Source: a virus. Taken from it: a stretch of 25,526 bases of DNA. The stretch covers positions 1 through 25,526 of the IMG/VR virus record IMGVR_UViG_3300042484_000361. One strand, 5' to 3'. Under the pieces are notes generated by a model, which worked only from the letters and a program-made list of their open reading frames with translations, was not told the DNA's origin and searched no databases. This document shows, piece by piece, positions 20,852 to 25,526 of this stretch. The position numbers and the translations under genes are program-made. The number at the start of each line of letters is the position of its first letter. Positions within the stretch are counted from its first letter, which is position 1.

Positions 20852-20852
20852 T

Positions 20853-21242
20853 TTAATAACTCAATTTAACGTATTGTAGTACACCTGAGGCAAAGTCTTG
20901 TATTTTTGCTCTCATCCAAACAAAGTTACCTTCAATATTAACTGCTTCATTGACAGAAGAATTAAGATTAGGTTCAGTGTTTGCTGGTGCACCTGCGTTG
21001 GCTTCTAATGTATAAACATTAAACCAATCTGTATCTTCAGGGAGTGTTGCTAATGTTGCTTGGACGATTATGTTGCCAGTCAATCCAACTTGATTAACGT
21101 TGATGGTTTGTAAGTCTTTGCTACCAACATAATATGATGCTGCCGGATTCTTTAAGCCAACAACATCATATATCTGTACGTTAGAAACATTACCGTTCCA
21201 TGTTGTTTGCGGCAACAAGACTAATGTTGTTGTTTGGCTCAT
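20853..21242 (-). CDS. Small beta-rich virion-like protein (129 aa)
   Basis: The protein is rich in Thr, Asn, Val and Leu with alternating strands and no charged helices. The end, N-F-V-W-M-R-A-K-I-x-D-F-A-S-G-V-L-Q-Y-V-K-L-S-Y, and the internal T-L-P-E-D-T-D-W-F resemble repeats in tail fibre or head-decoration proteins that I recall from cyanophages (...N-F-V-W-x-R-A-K...). It overlaps the 54-aa gene by ATGA, which fixes its start. It is probably a structural protein of the particle surface, but which part is unknown. Confidence 0.65.
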   Translation of the reverse strand: MSQTTTLVLLPQTTWNGNVSNVQIYDVVGLKNPAASYYVGSKDLQTINVNQVGLTGNIIVQATLATLPEDTDWFNVYTLEANAGAPANTEPNLNSSVNEAVNIEGNFVWMRAKIQDFASGVLQYVKLSY

Positions 21243-21403
21243 GCTGTTACAACCTCAACAACTACACTATCGCCCACTAATTCTTGTGCAACTTGCTCAA
21301 GTGCAGCCTGAACGTCGGCAGTAGCGACAGAACTACCTTCTTCGCTATCCTTAACTATTTTACTAAATTTGATGATTATTACATCTTCTACGATTTTCGC
21401 CAT
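21239..21403 (-). CDS. Small hypothetical protein (54 aa)
   Basis: A 54-residue frame beginning M-A-K-I-V-E-D-V-I-I-I-K-F-S-K-I-V and ending V-G-D-S-V-V-V-E-V-V-T-A, with an acidic-Ala helix between (V-A-T-A-D-V-Q-A-A-L-E-Q-V-A-Q-E-L). A late-like ATAAATA box and GGAG (8 bases before the ATG) precede it, and its stop overlaps the next start as ATGA. I recall similar short proteins in T4-like phages. The fold looks like strand-helix-strand. Function unknown; it is translationally coupled to a virion-like gene. Confidence 0.75.
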   Translation of the reverse strand: MAKIVEDVIIIKFSKIVKDSEEGSSVATADVQAALEQVAQELVGDSVVVEVVTA

Positions 21404-21424
21404 GGTATATGCTCCATTATAGAG

Positions 21425-21431
21425 TATTTAT
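21425..21431 (-). promoter_or_regulatory. Late-like promoter box ATAAATA before the 54-aa gene
   Basis: GATAAATACT lies 21 bases before the ATG at 21403 on the minus strand and overlaps the end of the preceding gene's intergenic region. It probably drives the run of genes from 21.4 to 18.1 kb. Confidence 0.6.
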
Positions 21432-21435
21432 CATT

Positions 21436-22158
21436 TCAGATAGGATCAGGGCGTTTTTCTAATTTATAGCGTTTTCCGAGCATATCTCCATAGAGTAATG
21501 CTAGATAGCTTAGTGTGCTTTCGTCATCGTAGTCGATAAAGTGGTTAGCATTGCTGAATCGAAATCTCCAACTATTTTGTCGACCAACACTACCTTTGAC
21601 CCAAATTTTAAGTGAGTCACATGGATATAATTTTTCGTTCTTCTTAAATAATGAATCTAATTCTTCTGCAAAGGAACTTTCAACCCGCTTAGATTTTAAA
21701 TAAACTCTAAATTTATGTTTAGGCTTGTTTACAAAGTGCTTAATACCGATAAAGTTAGAAATTTGTGCTTGAGTATAGTCTACTTCAATACCCGGAATAC
21801 AATTAACAATATTTTTTAACTCTTGTAAATCATTACTGAATACACCTACGGTATTGTGTTCGATTCTAATTGAAGAATTTTTCTTCTTTTGTAGTTCATT
21901 GCGCCACTTAATAAATGATGCTAATATCTGCAAATTCCCACGAACCTTATCACGATCATTTACGATACGATTATATCCCACTGCAGGTAAATCTAGTCTA
22001 TCTATTAATTCCTGAATGTCACTTTTAATGTACCATGTGTAACGAACACCCACTAGAACAAATCTAGCTCGGTATTCGTATTTGTTATAGTAGTGTTGGT
22101 CCCGATATTCATAAAAATCAATATCAGGATTGTCATCAGCTAATTTCAATAATCCCAT
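21436..22158 (-). CDS. Hypothetical basic protein (about 240 aa)
   Basis: An unrecognised basic alpha/beta protein rich in Tyr, Arg and Lys, with strands such as Y-R-A-R-F-V-L-V-G-V-R-Y-T-W-Y-I and K-F-R-V-Y-L-K-S-K-R and the pattern W-R-F-R-F-S-N-A. It has no catalytic motif I can name. The frame is open to a GTG-ATG pair at 22215, which would overlap clpA by 80 bases; the ATG at 22158 (M-G-L-L-K-L-A-D-D) overlaps by only 23, so I prefer it, though neither has a strong ribosome binding site. A nucleic-acid-binding role would fit the charge but is a guess. Confidence 0.7.
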   Translation of the reverse strand: MGLLKLADDNPDIDFYEYRDQHYYNKYEYRARFVLVGVRYTWYIKSDIQELIDRLDLPAVGYNRIVNDRDKVRGNLQILASFIKWRNELQKKKNSSIRIEHNTVGVFSNDLQELKNIVNCIPGIEVDYTQAQISNFIGIKHFVNKPKHKFRVYLKSKRVESSFAEELDSLFKKNEKLYPCDSLKIWVKGSVGRQNSWRFRFSNANHFIDYDDESTLSYLALLYGDMLGKRYKLEKRPDPI

Positions 22159-24409
22159 TTTCGCCAACTTTTGCTGTTGCTTTTTGAGCAACTGTATAGT
22201 CAATTCCCTCATCACCCATTACCGCGGTCACTGTTGCGTTTTTGATTCGCTCAAATAAGATTTTCTTACTGAGAGGGACACGAATCAATTCGTCAATCTT
22301 GCGGGCCAACGGTCTAGCACCCATCTTCTTGTCATAACCTTGTTCAGCTAAGTACTCAACAACAGGCTCTGATAAGTTCAATGTAATATTGTGCTTGTCT
22401 ATCAATTGTTTCTTCAACTCATCAGAGAATTTAACAACAATCTTCTTAATTGCAAGCATATCAAGTTTGTTAAACTTACATACTAAGTCCAAACGATTTC
22501 TAAATTCAGGCTTAAAGAATTCTTTCAATGCTTTATCATCTTCACCAATCTTCTCTTGTGATCCAAAGCCGATATTGTTTCGTTCGCTATCAGCACTGCC
22601 CAAGTTACTTGTTAGAATAATAACACAATTCTTACAGTTAACTTCTTTACCATTGCTTCCAGTGATACGACCTTCATCTAACATCTGCAAGAAGATGTTA
22701 AAGATATCAGGGTGTGCTTTCTCAACTTCGTCAAACAACAAGATACTATGCGGGTTCTTGCTCAAGTCATTAACTAAACGTCCACCGCCTACTTGACTAT
22801 CACCAAAGCCAACATAACCAGGGGGAGGACCAATCAAACTTGATACAGAGTGTTTCTCACCGTACTCTGACATATCGTATTTGAGTAATGGCATGTCAAG
22901 GTTCTTACTCAACAACTTAGCCAATTCTGTTTTACCTGTACCTGTCGGGCCCAAGAACAAGAAACTTGCTGTAGGTTTACTTTCACTACCGATACCAGCG
23001 AATGAAACATAGATACGCTCAAGTACCTTATCAACTGTTTCATCTTGACCATATAACTTACCCTTGACATTGACTTCAAGTGTTTGAATACGCTCCATGT
23101 TGTCACCATTGAGTTTATCAGCAGGGACACCAGTAAATCGTTCAACTTGGTCAAAAATCAAGTCTTTAGTAATTTCTGCTCCCTTGTTGTCTGCAACTCG
23201 TTGTTTAGCACAAGCCGCATCAAGCAAGTCAATTGACTTGTCTGGGTTCTTACGGTCATGAATATAACGGTCAGCACTTTCAACTGCGGTTGTAATAGCT
23301 TCTTCGTTAATCATTACATTATGGAAGTCATTTAGTCGTTGACTTAATCCAGTCAGAATACGAATAGTTGTTTCTTTATTTGGTTCATCAATAGATACAC
23401 GATAGAATCTACGCATTAAAGCACGATCCTTCTCAAACGACTCATAGTACTCTTCCCAAGTAGTACTAGCGATAACTTTCAATGTACCTTTAGTAATCGC
23501 AGGCTTAATCATATTAGCAAAGTCAACACTACCACCATTGCCGTTACCACTACCACTCATAGTGTGTGCTTCATCAATGAATAGAACAGCTTTCTTCTTA
23601 GTGTTAAGTGCTTCTAACACTTGTTTAACCTTTTCTTCAAAGTCACCACGATACTTGCTACCAGCAAGCAATGCACCCACTTCAAGTGAATATACATCAT
23701 GGTTAAGAATAAATTCAGGGCAATCACCTAAAGCAATCATTTGTGCAAGACCCTCTGCAATAGCAGTCTTACCAACACCCGGATCACCCACCATCAATAC
23801 GTTTGCTTTGAATCGTTTAGCAAGAACGTTAACGATATCATCAAGTTCTTTAGTACGACCGATCAATGGTTCTAGTTTACCTTGACGTGCCAAGTCACTT
23901 AAGTTGGTTGTGTATTCTTCAAGGATTTCGTCTGCTTGTGCATCATTCAACTTAGTAGTGAATTCAGCACCCTTATAAGTCTTTTGCCAGTGATTGACAA
24001 ACTCTTGTTTATTGACACCGTACTTCAACAGGAAGTAATGTGCGTGACTGTTACCTTCGCTTGCAATAGAAAGGTACAAGTCAATAGTTGTAACTTGTCT
24101 ACGTCCTGTAAACAATACTTGTGTTACAGAACGATTCATTACACGTTCTAAACTGTTTGTTTTACGAGGTTGAACTTCTTCTACTGCCAATCCTTTAGCT
24201 TCAATAGCATGTAGACTATCTAAGTATGAGCCTACCTCTTGAATTAACAAGTCAGCATCGGCACCAAAACTGTCTAAGCATTTCTTAAATGGAGTGTGTG
24301 TGACCAGTGCAAGCAATAGATGTTCTACTGTGCAATACTGGTGTTTGCGCTCTTTAGCATGAACAATGGCTTGTTCAATAATGCTTTCAATTTCTGGTGA
24401 ATTTGTCAT
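22136..24409 (-). CDS. clpA: ClpA-like AAA+ unfoldase (Hsp100, two ATPase domains)
   Basis: A 757-residue protein with the full ClpA layout: an N-domain (1-150), AAA1 with GDPGVGKT at 208-215, pore K-Y-R-G near 253-255 and VLFIDE at 275-280, and AAA2 with GPTGTGKT at 487-494, G-Y-V-G-F pore loop at 531-535 and ILLFDE at 556-561. No long ClpB-type middle coiled coil is present. IGF at 613-615, at the position of the ClpA I-G-L loop, is the tripeptide used to dock on ClpP; no clpP is in the window. Length matches E. coli ClpA (758). Its known role is to unfold proteins and feed them to ClpP. AAAGGAAA lies before the ATG with a late-like box. Confidence 0.95.
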   Translation of the reverse strand: MTNSPEIESIIEQAIVHAKERKHQYCTVEHLLLALVTHTPFKKCLDSFGADADLLIQEVGSYLDSLHAIEAKGLAVEEVQPRKTNSLERVMNRSVTQVLFTGRRQVTTIDLYLSIASEGNSHAHYFLLKYGVNKQEFVNHWQKTYKGAEFTTKLNDAQADEILEEYTTNLSDLARQGKLEPLIGRTKELDDIVNVLAKRFKANVLMVGDPGVGKTAIAEGLAQMIALGDCPEFILNHDVYSLEVGALLAGSKYRGDFEEKVKQVLEALNTKKKAVLFIDEAHTMSGSGNGNGGSVDFANMIKPAITKGTLKVIASTTWEEYYESFEKDRALMRRFYRVSIDEPNKETTIRILTGLSQRLNDFHNVMINEEAITTAVESADRYIHDRKNPDKSIDLLDAACAKQRVADNKGAEITKDLIFDQVERFTGVPADKLNGDNMERIQTLEVNVKGKLYGQDETVDKVLERIYVSFAGIGSESKPTASFLFLGPTGTGKTELAKLLSKNLDMPLLKYDMSEYGEKHSVSSLIGPPPGYVGFGDSQVGGGRLVNDLSKNPHSILLFDEVEKAHPDIFNIFLQMLDEGRITGSNGKEVNCKNCVIILTSNLGSADSERNNIGFGSQEKIGEDDKALKEFFKPEFRNRLDLVCKFNKLDMLAIKKIVVKFSDELKKQLIDKHNITLNLSEPVVEYLAEQGYDKKMGARPLARKIDELIRVPLSKKILFERIKNATVTAVMGDEGIDYTVAQKATAKVGENGIIEIS

Positions 24410-24427
24410 AGTTTCCTTTTGTAAAAA

Positions 24428-24434
24428 TATTTAT
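24428..24434 (-). promoter_or_regulatory. Late-like promoter box ATAAATA before clpA
   Basis: AATAAATATT lies 18 bases before the clpA ATG at 24409 and overlaps the dnaJ stop codon. AAAGGAAA follows it. It would allow clpA to be expressed apart from dnaJ. Confidence 0.5.
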
Positions 24435-25237
24435 TTTGATTTGGAACGCAAAATACTTTGTGTTATATCGTCATCTATTGTAGCAGGAACGAATGGTTTA
24501 AGCAATAGTATTTGGTCTCCAAATATACTAGAATTTGGAATGGGCATACCTTCTCCTGCTATTTTAAGATGCATATATGGTTGTGTTTTAGGCGGGACTC
24601 TTACCATTAATGTTTTACCTGAAATAGTAGTGAATTCAAATTCTTCACCCACAATCAAATCCAACACAGATATCTGTTGATTACAATATAAATCCATCCC
24701 TCTACGCTCAAACTTCAAGTGAGGTGCCACTCTAAATTCTACAATCAAACTTGCGTTGGGTATAAGATTCTCATAACGCATTTGTCCACCATCAGTTACA
24801 CTTTTGGGTATTTCAATATTGACTGCGTGTGTACCATTTGGTGTTTGCAATCTTAATGACTGTGAGCCACCGGTATAACTTTGTTCTAGTGTAATATTGA
24901 TAGATGTTCTAAAAGCATGAGGTTGACTTGCTTGGCGTTGATTATGTTGATTAAACATTTGCCCAAACAAATCATTCATATCACCATTGAAGTTAAAGTT
25001 GAACCCACCCGGTGCTTGTTGAAATCCTGCAAAGGGATTCCCTTGTGGCATCGGTCTATCATATTGTTGTCGTTGAGTTGGATCTGAAAGAATGCGATAT
25101 GCTTCTTCAAGCTTTTGGAACGTAGCAGTGTCTCCGCCCTTATCAGGGTGATGTTGACTTGCTAGTTTTCTATATGATTTTTTGATTTCGTCAGGAGTAG
25201 CATTTTTAGCTACACCCAACGTTTGATAATGATCCAT
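24431..25237 (-). CDS. DnaJ-like J-domain co-chaperone (CbpA type)
   Basis: A 268-residue protein with an N-terminal J domain (1-64) holding H30-P-D32, the motif that stimulates DnaK ATPase, then a Gly/Phe-rich linker (about 68-105) and DnaJ C-terminal beta domains (G-S-Q-S-L-R-L near 125, R-V-P-P-K-T-Q-P near 213). The Cys-rich zinc finger of class I DnaJ is absent, as in CbpA. It ends at the clpA promoter, so the two chaperone genes are adjacent. A sigma70-like promoter ends 6 bases before the ATG, and no ribosome binding site is visible. It probably works with host DnaK. Confidence 0.92.
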   Translation of the reverse strand: MDHYQTLGVAKNATPDEIKKSYRKLASQHHPDKGGDTATFQKLEEAYRILSDPTQRQQYDRPMPQGNPFAGFQQAPGGFNFNFNGDMNDLFGQMFNQHNQRQASQPHAFRTSINITLEQSYTGGSQSLRLQTPNGTHAVNIEIPKSVTDGGQMRYENLIPNASLIVEFRVAPHLKFERRGMDLYCNQQISVLDLIVGEEFEFTTISGKTLMVRVPPKTQPYMHLKIAGEGMPIPNSSIFGDQILLLKPFVPATIDDDITQSILRSKSK

Positions 25238-25243
25238 CTGAAT

Positions 25244-25272
25244 AGTATAACACCTTATGTGTTAGTAGTCAA
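25244..25272 (-). promoter_or_regulatory. Sigma70-like promoter for dnaJ
   Basis: On the minus strand TTGACT (25267-25272) and TATACT (25244-25249) are 17 bases apart. The -10 ends 6 bases before the dnaJ ATG, which puts +1 at the start codon. The spacer contains AACAC-ATAAG-GTGTT, a small inverted repeat that could be a weak operator or hairpin. Confidence 0.7.
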
Positions 25273-25273
25273 A

Positions 25274-25526
25274 TTAAGATTTACCCTCAATCTTTTCTTT
25301 AGTACGACCATATGCGGCAATACCAAGAACAGCACCCATAGCGATGTGATAAAGGCCAGCACCTTGCAATGTTAATGGTTGCCATTGCATTGTAACACTA
25401 CCTTTACTCATTGCTTGTAACAATGACCATAATATTGGGAATATAACAAAGTCCATAGTACAAGTTAGCATATAGATCCAACCCATAACTGGACGCCATT
25501 TTTTGTTGATCCAATCTGTATTGTCA
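25274..25526 (-). CDS. Holin-like 3-TM membrane protein, N-terminus missing
   Basis: The gene enters from the right edge; an internal ATG at 25486 is not the true start, since the frame continues in codons for D-N-T-D-W-I-N-K-K-W-R-P-V before it. The visible 83 residues have a W-R-P-x-M-G-W-x-Y-M motif followed by a hydrophobic helix (M-L-T-C-T-M-D-F-V-I-F-P-I-L-W), and a second helix (H-I-A-M-G-A-V-L-G-I-A-A-Y-G-R-T) with a charged tail. This fits the 'holin of 3TMs' family. Holins form membrane holes that let endolysin out at lysis. No endolysin gene is in the window. Confidence 0.7.
   Translation of the reverse strand, partial: DNTDWINKKWRPVMGWIYMLTCTMDFVIFPILWSLLQAMSKGSVTMQWQPLTLQGAGLYHIAMGAVLGIAAYGRTKEKIEGKS

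Noticed and set aside
19456-21242. Similar V-(D/N)-Q-V-G-L-x-G segments in the 210-aa and 129-aa proteins
   Set aside because: The match spans only about eight residues, so it may be chance; not enough to claim a duplication.
22389-22796. 135-codon plus-strand frame
   Set aside because: It lies antisense within the second ATPase domain of clpA, and no other plus-strand gene is supported in the window.
1-25526. Search by eye for tRNA genes, CRISPR arrays, integrase, transposase or inteins
   Set aside because: No cloverleaf, regular direct repeats with spacers, recombinase motifs or split polymerase motifs were seen; tRNA absence should still be confirmed with a dedicated scan.

Overview
The window looks like part of the genome of a large T4-like tailed phage (myovirus). 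It carries a T4/RB69-type family B DNA polymerase, a gp45-type sliding clamp, a DsbA-like late DNA-binding protein and repeated ATAAATA boxes like T4 late promoters. Every convincing gene is on the minus strand, tightly packed with ATGA and TAATG junctions, and no gap exceeds about 110 bases. The DNA is AT-rich. Sigma70-like promoters and one exported protein fit a Gram-negative bacterial host, but the host cannot be named from this window. I see no tRNA, rRNA, CRISPR array, integrase or insertion sequence.

In the direction of transcription (right to left): a truncated 3-TM holin-like gene; DnaJ-like and ClpA-like chaperones (22.1-25.2 kb); a stretch of small virion-like proteins and enzymes (20.1-22.2 kb); a block of enzymes and mosaic proteins (12.4-20.1 kb) with a P-loop kinase, a HIGH-type nucleotidyltransferase, a GT-A glycosyltransferase, a Pol-beta-fold nucleotidyltransferase, a glycine-rich adhesin and two modular proteins; a group with Dps, a secreted SNase-type nuclease and a metallopeptidase (10.6-12.4 kb); TilS, DsbA-like, DNA polymerase and clamp (6.2-10.6 kb); then an operon with a TGT/DpdA-like enzyme, a 2OG-Fe(II) oxygenase, a QueD-like T-fold protein, a nucleotidyltransferase-cupin fusion, a GT-B glycosyltransferase and a Bax-inhibitor-1-like membrane protein (0.2-5.8 kb).

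Two promoter classes can be read. The replication genes and dnaJ have sigma70-like promoters with 17-base spacers (TTGACT/TATACT twice, TTGCAA/TATAAT once). The virion-like and accessory genes have ATAAATA boxes of the T4 late type. The clamp promoter probably also drives the TGT/oxygenase/T-fold genes, which suggests early expression.

Two hypotheses stand out. First, proteins between 12.4 and 20.9 kb repeatedly contain V-A-E-G and related (I/V)-x-E-(G/A) motifs. These match the cleavage rule of T4 prohead protease gp21, and several N-termini resemble T4 capsid-targeting sequences, so the block may encode capsid-packaged, protease-processed internal proteins and enzymes. The DNA encoding VAEG is itself nearly invariant. 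Second, the TGT/DpdA-like, 2OG-oxygenase and QueD-like genes together suggest a 7-deazaguanine-type DNA hypermodification pathway. A third, smaller point is a hairpin at 18.1 kb that could hide a ribosome binding site on read-through mRNA, as in T4 gene e.
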